Of a stretch of 64,000 nucleotides of DNA, positions 25,638-35,578 are shown piece after piece. Position 1 is the stretch's first letter. Every line of letters begins with the position of its first letter. Under the pieces are notes generated by a model. That model searched no databases and was not told the origin of the DNA. It saw nothing but the letters and a program-made list of their open reading frames with translations. The position numbers were made by a program, and so were the translations under genes. Source of the DNA: Tyto alba (Eukaryota > Chordata > Aves > Strigiformes > Tytonidae); contig NW_024881313.1 in NCBI RefSeq assembly GCF_018691265.1, forward strand, positions 34,899,518-34,963,517, in the 5' to 3' direction.

Positions 25638-28600
25638 AGTTGTTCATAAAACAGTTAAACAAATTAAACAAAGCAACAGGTTAAAAAAAGCAGCAAGTTC
25701 TCAGCTTAAATAAAGAGTTTGCTGTTACCTGAGAAGTCCTTTTATACAACTAGAACTGGAAACTTTTGAGAAAAATGGAGATCCTTAATGAAGAAAATGA
25801 GGACTGCCAGCAATATAGTGAATAGTTGGTCTGCTATTTTCTTTCAGAGCAGATTATAGACAAAAACCATCAGATACCAAGCAATATTGATTTTTGTAGC
25901 AATTAAATCTACTCACCTTTGAGGAGTTTGCTACAACTTCAGAAAAGAGGAGAAGAATGCTTACAAGAGCTGCAGAAGATGTAAGAGAGTATTGTGCACC
26001 ACAGCAAAGCAATTTTGTTGGCTCCTGAGTTTCATAGTAGGATGAGGAGATGATGTAGCTGAATATGTGGCAGAGCTGGAGGGGCTAATTGAATGTTGTT
26101 TGATTAGCAACCTCCTGAGGGATCTGCTGTGAGACAGATGGAATTTCATCATTATGAGTGCCATAAACCATTGCTGATTGCTGGTGGAGGAGAACTTCAC
26201 CTGGCCCAGAACAGCGCTATCAGCAGCAGCAAAGGAGGAAACTGTGAAAGACCGAAAAGACAGGTATTTAGAAATACCCAAAACAGCTGAGCTGACCAAC
26301 CATAAAATGGAAAACCTTGATGAGATTTTTTTTTTCTACTGTGAAAGAGCAGCTTGTTTCGTAGCAAATTTACATATGAAGTAGCCCAGAGTCATATATG
26401 CCTCAGGATGAGATGTGCAGACAAAAAAATCAATGGCAGCTCTCAAAAGCAACTTCTTAAATCCACTATTTCACCCAGAGGTAAAGGAAAAAAGCAGGGG
26501 GCCTTTGATTTTGATGAGGCGGAGGATGCAAGCATTATATGCTTTCTAAAAGTCAATGACGGACTTTATGGCATAAGTGTAGAGTTAAACTGCCTGTCAG
26601 CTTCCACAGAAGCACACACAACACCCATCAATGAATATATATCCTAAAGGGCAAAAGAGGACTGAATCCACTGCTGAGTGCCACATTGATATGTGGGCTT
26701 GCTTTGGAGGACTCCTTCTGGTGACAGTCTCTTGTTTGTTTTTTTTTTTTTTCTCTAAAACACAAACTCAGAGATAAAATATGTATTAGTCTTAGATACC
26801 TAGGCCAAAATCAAAACCTGTCAGGTAGAGATTGTTTTCAAGAATTAGAAGGGAAATGTCAAACTACACACCATAGATATATTATTCTGTGAAAATACAT
26901 GCAGGCATTTATAAAGGATTAAGACATTTAGAAGGGAGAATAACGGGGATTTAAGTGGAGGATGGGCTCATGCTGTAATAGCTGCTAGTAGGGTTAGCTC
27001 CCCATGCCCTTGGAGGAAGGATTGAGGAGGGGTGGTAAAGGAGGGCACCATTCACAGAGGTTCTTGTCTCCTCGGATTGCACTTTGAGTCCCTGTATTTG
27101 AAGCAGAAAAAAAAGTTTCCTCTGCAGCAATTATGCACAAAGCCACAGTGAATCAAGTCTCTGGAGGAGACAAGCATTGTGTCCCTTGGACATGGACTGT
27201 CAGGGCAGGGTGAGGGGGAGTTGAAAGCTTAGTGGAATGGGTGCATAGCAGTGATCTCTGAAGACAGGGATAGGTGAGAACAGTGAGGATCTGATCACTA
27301 GGAGAGCAAAATAGGCAATGAGAAGCATTGGAGATCATCAAAGAGCAAATGAAACATCACTGAAAGACAGCCTGTGTTTTACAGTGAGAATAGGTGATGC
27401 CCTCAAGTGCGAGAGAAGATATTTCAGTCACTGAGGGCAGTAGGACTTAATAACCAAATATCTGCTCTCTTGTAAAACCAGAAATGCTGTAAAAGCAGAA
27501 GTGTAGTACCCAAGGTACCTGGCAGGCAGGGAAAGGATTTACTCTATGGTTGTTCACTTGTGGCCTCTAAATAGGCTAGCTACCTAGGAGGCAACTAGTT
27601 TATGAAACAAACTTAAGTTGGTTAAAAATTATCAGAGTTGTTCTCAAACATTTAAATTCCTTTAGAGTCATCACATGGAAAAGTGAGGTGATTTGGTACC
27701 AGTGGTTAAAGGCAGAGGCGTTTATGAGAAATCTAAAAAGCTATGAGGTCATGGGAAGTGCTTTCCATTTTGACCCTTGAAAAGACCATCAGTGCCACAT
27801 CCTATGACATTTTAGTATGTAACATGAAGACTATTGGAGGGTGGACAGATGGCTTCGTCTTCAGGTCAGTGGCCAGGGCAGAAAAGACTAAATTAGCTGA
27901 TGAAATAAAGGCAAGTTGTTGTTCTAGAAATAAAACATCTCTATCACTGCCTATATGGGAAGTACTTTATTTTTCTGTCAGTTCATAGGCTACTTAAAGG
28001 ATTCTTCCATGGAAGCAAAGGTGGGCTTACCAATGCACCTGGCCAGCTGCTCTGCTGGGTTTTATCCTCTGTGTAGGAAGTAGTCTGTAAGGTGAAGGCT
28101 AACGTAGATGCCCTCCCTCTGGCAATGCTGGTACTGCAGAGGTTGAGTCACTCAGAGAGGACACCTCCTCCCCCAGCAAAGGGAAGAGGTAGCTTGGACA
28201 CAGTATATGCTGTATGCATAATACATGCTGTTGTATACACAGAGGTTAATAATTCTATCAAATGCACAAGGTATTTTTTGCCTAAAATCTTTGTGGAGGT
28301 GATGAGGACCCGCGAAGTCCATCTTGTCCCTCCCCAGGATCACTGGGATGCTCAACATGTAGGATTGACCTCTCCTGATTTAAAAATTCTTACTGTGGGA
28401 CATACACACCCAAAAGAGCAGGAATGTCCATGGTGACCTCAGCGACCTCCACTGCTATCCCCAGAAAGAGTAAACCAGCTGTGGCTACAGAGAAATGACT
28501 CCTGGGGATTGTGGAGGTTGAAAAGTAATGAATGTGGACATACTGAAGAGTTTCTGAGCAAGGATGGATTTAAATGTGCTCAAGCATTTTAATATAATGG

Positions 28601-29112
28601 TGTATCAGAGAGCTACTAGAAAAGGGGTGTGAAAGAGATGATTAATGAAAGCTTAGAAGAAGATCCGGATAGATTTCTTTTGAACTATGACTCAAATTAC
28701 AATGGATGTGAGCCTGGCCTAGCTGTTGATGAGCAAGAAGATAACACTCATTTGGCCTTAATCTATCCAGTCCCAGGAGAAGAAATAAAGCTAGCCTCTT
28801 AAATACAAACCCCTCACTTTCATGCAAAGGATGAGCACTGTGTAAAGACCATCCACATAAAAATGCCAGTAGTTGACAGTCTACATTATCTCTGGGTATT
28901 GCCTCAAAGTAATTGGACTCTCTTTATTTAAGTGATGGTTGAGATTTAAGATCATATCAGTACAGTGTATCTACTGGATGATGTTTAAATATTTGAGCTT
29001 GGATCTCTCTTACGTGAAGGTGCTGAGGCCAGGAGATGAGTGTGTACTGCTTGAGCTCAAGATAGAGGTACCTTCTTGATTCCTTGGCTCAACAAGTGTG
29101 ATACCTCTGACA
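25638..29112. other. Unique sequence between the two LTRs
   Basis: I see no retroviral gag, pol or env homology in any frame, so the flanking LTRs are not the two ends of one provirus. Open frames at 26,354-26,647 and 28,092-28,436 (97 and 114 codons) have no family resemblance. There is a T run at 26,739-26,752. No other feature is supported. Confidence 0.6.
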
Positions 29113-30186
29113 TGTCCTGGGTTGAGTGAGTGGTGGGGTTTTTTTGGTGGAAGGGGAGGGGGCTATAGGAACAGAGCCCCTGTGAGAAGCTTCTCGAAGC
29201 TCCTCCAGCTCCACGTCAGCTCCACTTCTGTTTGGGAAATTGAGCCAATCAGCTGCGCCTCTGCGATAATGTATTTAAGAAGGGAGGTGGTGACGAGCAG
29301 TGGGACTTGTGAGGAGGAGTTGCTGCAGCTGCATGAACACCAAGGTCAGTGGAGGAACAGAGGAAGAAAGGAGGGGGGAGGTGTGCTGGAGCAGACACCC
29401 CCCTGTATCCTGTGGTGAGATGGCAGGGCACCCCCCCTGCCACCCATGAAGATCTATGGTGGAGCAGACATTGATTTATGGCCTGTGGCTTCTGCCTGGA
29501 TAATCAAGGTGCTGTGCCTGAAGAAGGCTGGGTTCTTGTGGGAAAAGGCAGCCCTGCTGCTGTAATTCAGTGCTGGGAGGATTGCAGCATGTGGGGGTGT
29601 CCCATGCCGGAGCAGCTCGGGAAGGGCTGCAGCTGTGGGAGGGACTCCAGTTGGAGAAAGTTGGTGACCCACAATGGAGCAGTGTGGGGAACGCTGTGGC
29701 CCATGGGCGGAACTCATGTTGGAGAAAGTTTGTGGAGGACTGTCTCCTGTGAGAGGGGGACCACGATGGAGCAGGGGGAAGAAGTTCTGGAAGCTCCCCT
29801 CACCGAAGATGGAAGAAGAGGTAGCACTGATGCACCCCCCATTTCCTGCCCCTGCACCACTGTGGGGAGGAGGTAGAGATATCGGGAGCAGAACTGAGCC
29901 CGGGAAGAAGGGAGGGGTGGGTGGAAGGTGTTCTCAAGATGTGGCAATGTTTCTCACTGTCCTACTCTGTTAAGTGTTGTTAGTGTCTGTAATGAAAGTA
30001 TGTTGTTTTTTTCTTCCCCTAACAAGTCTGCCTTTTGCTCATGCCCATAAAGGGTGATTTTTTTTCCCCATCCCAGTCCTATCTCAAACCCCAAGCCTGG
30101 CCCTCTGTCCCTTCTTATTAATGGAAGAGAAGGGAGAGAGAGTGGCTGTGTGGTGGTTGGCTGCCAACCAGGTTCAAACCATGACA
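29113..30186 (+). mobile_element. Solo LTR, long avian endogenous-retrovirus type
   Basis: Starts TGTCCTGGG and ends near 'ttcaaaccatgaca', the terminal pattern shared by this group of bird LTRs. The interior matches the long-LTR type in which 'ggagcag'/'ttggagaa' motifs recur as degenerate tandem units (29,391; 29,461; 29,609; 29,675; 29,714; 29,768). These are followed by 'gagcccgggaagaaggga' and a pyrimidine-rich 3' part. A CCAAT box (29,245-29,249) precedes a TATA-like 'tatttaag' (29,272-29,279). The right boundary is ambiguous: ending at 30,181 gives TG...CA ends with exact TGACA duplications (29,108-29,112 and 30,182-30,186), while ending at 30,186 fits the family's usual terminus but has no matching duplication. 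Open frames inside (132 codons at 29,478-29,876) are chance frames in GC-rich LTR, not genes. No internal retroviral sequence adjoins, so it is solo. Confidence 0.85.
29245..29279 (+). promoter_or_regulatory. LTR promoter: CCAAT box and TATA-like box
   Basis: CCAAT at 29,245-29,249 and 'tatttaag' at 29,272-29,279, in the usual order for a U3 promoter reading rightwards. The TATA element is non-canonical. Confidence 0.5.
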
Positions 30187-31240
30187 CATGTGAAGAGGAG
30201 GACATGAATGTTGTGGAGAACAGGAATGAAATAGGTGACATGAAAGAACCTCTGATTTTTAAAGTAATGCATATGAGCTGTAGTTAACAATCTTGGTTGT
30301 TAATGCAATGGAGGCATAGAACAAAGAAGTCACAGAAGTGTTAATATCTTATCCAGGGCATTATGGGATACAATACCCTCATTTTCTGTTTTCTGCAGCA
30401 CTGTGATAAATAAGGCAGCAGGTTCCCACCTGCAGTGCTGTGAGCAGAGTGTTTAGTTTTCTTCAACCAAGCAGTCTCTTTGCTCAAGGAATTGTTTTTT
30501 CCCCATCTTAGTTGAAGCCCTGAGGAGTCTGAGATCCTTCTCAGGTAGACTCGTTCCTTGGATGTATGAAGTTATTTCCTTTTACTCCCTCCTCTTTCTT
30601 TCAAGGAGACCAAATTAGAAAAGCTGGCCCCAAATCTGGGCTAGTCTAGAAGACTTTTATCTGCTCCCTGGAGGCACATCAGTCAGTGTAGTAGCCCTGG
30701 GGAAATGTTTGCAATTGCATGGGTGCCAGATGCATGCCATAACCCGATCAGCCCTGGTTTTGAGCCTGTAAGTGCTGTTGGAGGAAGATACAAGGACCCA
30801 TGCAGGGAGTCTGAGATAATCTGCTGATGGAGACAGGGAGCTCAGCAGTTTCCTCTTGCTTCCATCCTCACATCCACACCAGATCTTACCACTGGGCAGA
30901 GAGGCCAGGAAGAAGAACATGGAATGTAAGAGCTTGAGCGTAAACTCACATTGAGCTGGTTTGTGTTTTGAGCAGCAACGAAGAAACCCCCAGCCCAGTT
31001 AATTGTTCAACTGTGAGTGTGCAGCAAGGTGTGTGTTTGTGCATGGGCAGGGACAGAACAGGACCGCAGCCTCCTCACCAGCATCTTTTAAAATTGAGCA
31101 CAAAGAGCGAGGTTTCTCTTAGCAGCTGCTTTTTGGAGTTGTCTCTGGCTGTCATTTTTGGGGAGGGACGGGGGCAGGGAAATTGGTTTGGGTGGCAGAT
31201 GGTGTTAAACAGGAAGGGAGGCAGTGTTTGTTTGCAAACA
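30187..31240. other. Unique non-coding sequence
   Basis: No gene or repeat is recognised. Short open frames on both strands are unremarkable. The right end grades into the CpG-dense patch. Confidence 0.55.
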
Positions 31241-31660
31241 CGGCGAGGTGTCGTTCCATTATTGCCCGGCACTCTTGACAAAAATCAGTGTGGGAGCTTT
31301 CTGCCAGCTACCGCAGCCCTGTAACGCTGTGCGGCAGATGAATCAACGCCAACCAGGGAGCAGGTCCCTGCCCCAAAAGTCCTCCCTGGGAGTGTGACGA
31401 GCAGGAGTGAACGTGGCAGAGATTTGCTGCCAGGCACGAACGAGGATGGCGGTGCCCTGTATTTCAAGGCTAGCACGGGGTGCCGGCGGTGTACCTTCAG
31501 CCAGTCTGCGTCTCTAGCTTCTTGTTTCTCCCCCTCGCCATCCTCAGAGATGGAGTGATATCTGCAGGGAGAGAGAAATGCCGCCCGCCGACGTGCTGGG
31601 AAGCAGCGAGCTTGTGTCTCGCTGTGCCCACGCGGCGGGTTTCAGGCATTTGGGACCAGC
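31241..31660. promoter_or_regulatory. CpG-dense patch (small CpG-island-like interval)
   Basis: By hand I count about 27 CpG dinucleotides between 31,241 and 31,640, whereas most 60-base lines elsewhere in the window carry none or one. GC content is clearly above the surroundings, and my rough observed/expected CpG is about 0.7. Dense spots include 'gccgcccgccgacg' (31,580-31,593) and 'cacgcggcggg' (31,629-31,639). This could be an unannotated promoter, a first exon of a non-coding RNA, or an orphan CpG island. A plus-strand open frame (31,480-31,812, 110 codons) crosses it but has no family resemblance. Confidence 0.55.
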
Positions 31661-31707
31661 ACTCAGCTCCTGTGTTTCACCCCATCCCTGTTACAGGGAG
31701 CAGGGAT

Positions 31708-31720
31708 GGGGGGGGGGGGG
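31708..31720. repeat. G homopolymer (13)
   Basis: A 13-G run preceded by 'gggagcaggga' and followed by 'tggagcg', giving G tracts that could form a G-quadruplex on the plus strand just downstream of the CpG patch. The run length is error-prone in assemblies. Confidence 0.9.
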
Positions 31721-34049
31721 TGGAGCGATATCAGAGACTTGCAGTGGTGGCACAAAAGGGGCAGATCTCATGTCTGGAACTGTGGCAGGTCCCCACTAGG
31801 AGGGTGCCCTGAGACCCCTCCTGCAGGGGGAGCATCCTGCACCCTTAGCACCCATCTGGGCATGCAGCTGTGGAAACCTCTATACCCTTTGTACATAACT
31901 TACAGCTATTTATATGCCCTCCTGCAGCTCCTACAGACCAAGGCTGGAATCTCGGGAGTCTAGCATGTTTAGGAAAGTCAGTTTTGCCATGATCACAGGT
32001 TTACTGATGGTGAGGTTGGGAAGGATGTCAGGGGTTTTACCCTCCCCTATAAAGCCTTGGGTCACATTTATCCTGGTACAGTGCTGTTGGGTTTCGAGTT
32101 GTCATCTCCATCCCTCATCCATCATGGGCAGCATGAGGGACCCAGCAGTGCTCTGCTGAGCCTGGGGCAGTTGGCATATCGCTGCCCACAGCCCCGTGGA
32201 ATGGTGGATGCTGGGCAGTTAACACACCCTGCTAAGCCTGGGGCTGCAGCCAAGCCTGACTCCATGGGGTTGAGTGGGTTAAGGACTAAGAAGAGAGGGC
32301 AGCTTTTATGAGCATCCTCCTAAGCCAACACAGTGCATCCTTTTTTTTTTTTTTTTTTTTTTTTTCTCTCTTTTGAAAACATGGTGGTTTAGGACATTGC
32401 TGCTTGTGATTCTCCTTTCTTATCCTGCCAGGAGAGCCAGGATTGATGACTCAGAAATTGCTAAAAACATCATGCTTAACACTGCCACAATCAAGAGACT
32501 GGCTTAAAAATCATGAGATTTCTACCAAAGAGAAATCAATTATTTTCCCTTTTCCTCTGGTGTTTTTGACTCGAACTCAGAGTTCATCCTTCCATCCTCA
32601 GCTTTGAGGAATGCATTATTTTATTTTGTTGTTTTTTTAATGGAAAATGGGATTTCCTTCCTGTCTCCAGAAAGGAGGACTTGAGCACAGTACCAAGTCT
32701 TGTGCCTCTCGCATCGAAAACGTGAACCCTGCCCACATCCAAGAGTAGGAGATAGCAGGAGGGACGAATGCAAACACCCAACTCTGCAGCATTAGCTCTT
32801 ATATGAATATTAATGACCAAGGCACCACTGCAGTGAGTCAAGACCTGGGGAGCCAGGTTGTCTCCAGATCCTGTGACCACTTGCCAACAGGAAAAATGAG
32901 TGAACTTTCACTGGCTGTTTTTCAGGGCTGGATATTGTACTTTAACGAACAATCAGAAGGCAACTAGCTGGAAAATAACTAGACCTTTAACAGCCTTGGT
33001 GCTTAATTTACCATGTACTTTTTCTTATGTTCTCCCTCTCATTGCTGATATTATATCAGCATGGCTGCCTCTCTGACACTGGTTTTATTCAAATATTGCT
33101 GTTTCATCTCGCCTCTGGTCCTCACCTGACTTCCCTGAGCTATTTCACCAGGTCTGCCTCACCTGTCAGCACAGCCCATAGCTGCCTCCTCAATCATAGC
33201 CCATTAGGAAATGCTGCAAGCCAGACACCTCCATCTCTGTGCTCATGCCATGGTCCAAACACCAGCTCCTCCATTGGATTTGGGGCTGGTTACAATGCCA
33301 TTGAGCCCACCCTGCCTCGGTAGAGGGGGCCATGCGTGGCAGCTGTTTGGATGGAGTCATTTAAATCCATGATATATGTGTTCTTCACACTTTAATTGCA
33401 TCGAGGAATCTCTCACTCTGGCAGTGTCTAATCTCTCGACATTTCACATGCTCTGCCTGCGCAGTGTCAGAAGATGAATAGCCCATTCATATGGGGAGTG
33501 CTTCACATCCAGATATGCTGACTTACAATGCTGATAGACTGGAGCAAGAGATGAAGGATAGCATCAGGGACTGGGTAACTTGTTGTGCCTACCACCTCAT
33601 TGGTTCAAGAATAAAATGCACTCTGTGTTTATCCGTAAGTGATGGCATTTTTACTCGCATGGCTTTTTCCTTGCTTCTTCCAGCAGATCTCCTTCCTATT
33701 TGCTAGTCTCTAAATGAGCTGTAAAGCATATCTTTGCCTTTAGGGTTTGTGGGGTGGTGTTCCCAGACCCAGCTTTGGCAGAACAGGCTATTGAGGAAAC
33801 CTGAAAGCTCTCGTTAGTATATGTGTGTGAGTATTGTTACTATTTGGCACTGAATCTGTCACCTGAAGTGCCCGAGATTTTCTTAATGGTGCATGCACAT
33901 TTTTCTGGCTCCTTTTCCCTGCTCTCCTTAAAATACATTTGTTCTTGAATACTGCAAGGCTGAGGTCCTAGATTTATTTTTTTGGCATTGTAACAAATAG
34001 GAAGAGACCACGCCATACTGTCAGACAGAGTGGGAGGAAAGAGGTGACT
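31721..34049. other. Unique sequence with poly-T and an old repeat scrap
   Basis: No gene is recognised. Poly-T occupies 32,341-32,365 (25 T). At about 32,485-32,540, 'gactggcttaaaaatcatgagattt' resembles a motif common in turtle and bird interspersed repeats, but I cannot name the family. The rest is unique. Confidence 0.5.
32341..32365. repeat. Poly-T homopolymer (25)
   Basis: Uninterrupted run of 25 T, followed by 'ctctcttttg'. No adjoining retrocopy is recognised. Confidence 0.95.
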
Positions 34050-34190
34050 TTTTCCTCATCTGAGGAACTAAGAGATTAAATAATTTGCCCAAGGTCATAC
34101 AGAAAGTCTGTATCATCAGATCAGGGAACTGACATCAGGTCTTTCTTCAGACTTTTGATCATAAGACAAGTTTTATCATCCCAATCTGCT
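34050..34190 (-). repeat. MIR/CORE-type SINE
   Basis: On the plus strand the order is 'cctcatctgaggaactaagagattaaataatttgcccaaggtcatacagaaagtctg...cagggaactgacatcaggt'. This is the reverse complement of the SINE tail, central block and tRNA-related head. It is the longest and clearest SINE match in the window (about 100 bases), still strongly diverged. Confidence 0.7.
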
Positions 34191-35439
34191 ATATTTTCAC
34201 ACTGAAATATATTACTTATCTCTAGAATAGGTAAAATGTCTTTACAAAGAATATTTGTAAGAAATGTGTCCCCATACGGCCAGCAGATCCACTGTGGATG
34301 ACTCCCAGTTTTCTTCTGTAATTTGTGTATTTGCACTGGAGAATTTGGAATAAATGAAGGAGTTATTCATGTAATACAGCACCGGAAAGAACAGTCATAT
34401 TAGACAAGTTTAAGTTAATAAATATATAAATAGAAACACAAATCAGAAGCTGGATGATCTGAAACCCCAGTGCTTATAAATCAACAAATGTGAAGGTTCA
34501 GCCGTGGAAGGAGTAGAAGGGAATGTGTCTCTTTCACTGAAATCGTAATGTCCTGTTTATTTTGACCACCCAAATGATAGCTATTAAATCTTATTTCATG
34601 GCCTAATAAATTCTAAGTTAATTGTATAAAAGAGGACCAGGTTTGGCAGAGCCTGAAGTAGTCCCTGGTCTGGCTGGGACTGGTTAAAGGAGTCTCCTGC
34701 ATGACTACTCCTTGGTATTGAATCTCCATAATTTTCAGTCTGGAGCTTTCTCTTATGCTCATATGAAAATTTTTGGCATTCTGGAAACATTCTTGAGAGA
34801 GGAAAATGGGTTTTGGCCCATATCTGTTCTTGAAGTCTGAGGTCAGGAAACAGCACAGCAATGGGGTCAGAAGGGTGGGGTGGTTCTTGCATTTCAGTTG
34901 CAGTCTTATGAAGCACTTATAGCATGAAAAATGATGTAATTACATATGTTTGAGCAGTCATAAAAGTGAATGGCAGGAAGAGAGGCCTGTCTGCCATAAC
35001 CCATGTGTGGATCAGAGGAGGATGTATGTATTCAGCTGTCAGAGATGCAAAGGACTGTTTGCTGTAACCCACCGGCTGCAATTATTTTCCCAATGTTCAT
35101 TTTCTGGGTTGAAGTTTCCTGGCAGTATCTCTCTGCCACTACATGAACTGTCTTGAAAATGTTGACCCAATATAGCTTAAATGATATCTTTTTCTTCTTC
35201 TGAGAACATATGAAGATATGAAAATCTGGATTTGTTTTTTTTTAACATGGAAGTCACAGTTGGAAGTATTGGCCTGTGTTTGAGTAGACCAGCAAATAAT
35301 TGCCATTAAAAGAGGGGATGGGGATTGGAAATGGATCTAACAGTAAGATTGGTTGTTTATCAGTGCAACGAGTAACATGATGAGATGCTGTCTACTTTAA
35401 TTTCCACTAATTTGTCAAGTTACTGGAGTAATTCTAGGT
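34191..35439. other. Unique AT-rich sequence
   Basis: No gene is recognised and no repeat can be named. Overlapping minus-strand open frames at 34,596-34,916 have no family resemblance. Confidence 0.55.
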
Positions 35440-35578
35440 CCAGATTTTCAGAAGATCTTGGAGGCTTTTGAGTGTGTCTGAAAATCTGGCTCTTATTTTA
35501 GGAGTCTAAATGGGAATCAAACACTTGTAAAATAATCTAGCCCAGTTGTGGGTGCTGAGCACTTAGAAATCTGGCCTT
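35440..35578. repeat. Old sauropsid repeat with internal inverted repeat
   Basis: 'ccagattttcaga' (35,440-35,452) is matched by its perfect reverse complement 'tctgaaaatctgg' (35,477-35,489), a 13-bp stem with a 24-base spacer. A third related block, 'gtgctgagcacttagaaatctgg', follows at about 35,552-35,574. The 'cagattttcagaa' and 'gggtgctgagcac' motifs are typical of an old interspersed repeat in turtle and bird DNA. I do not assert a database name. Confidence 0.6.

Noticed and set aside
29478..29876. 132-codon open frame
   Set aside because: It lies wholly inside the long solo LTR, in its GC-rich degenerate tandem part; LTR sequence and not a gene.
25141..30186. Full provirus bounded by two LTRs
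   Set aside because: The LTRs are of different length and sequence and no retroviral protein similarity lies between them.
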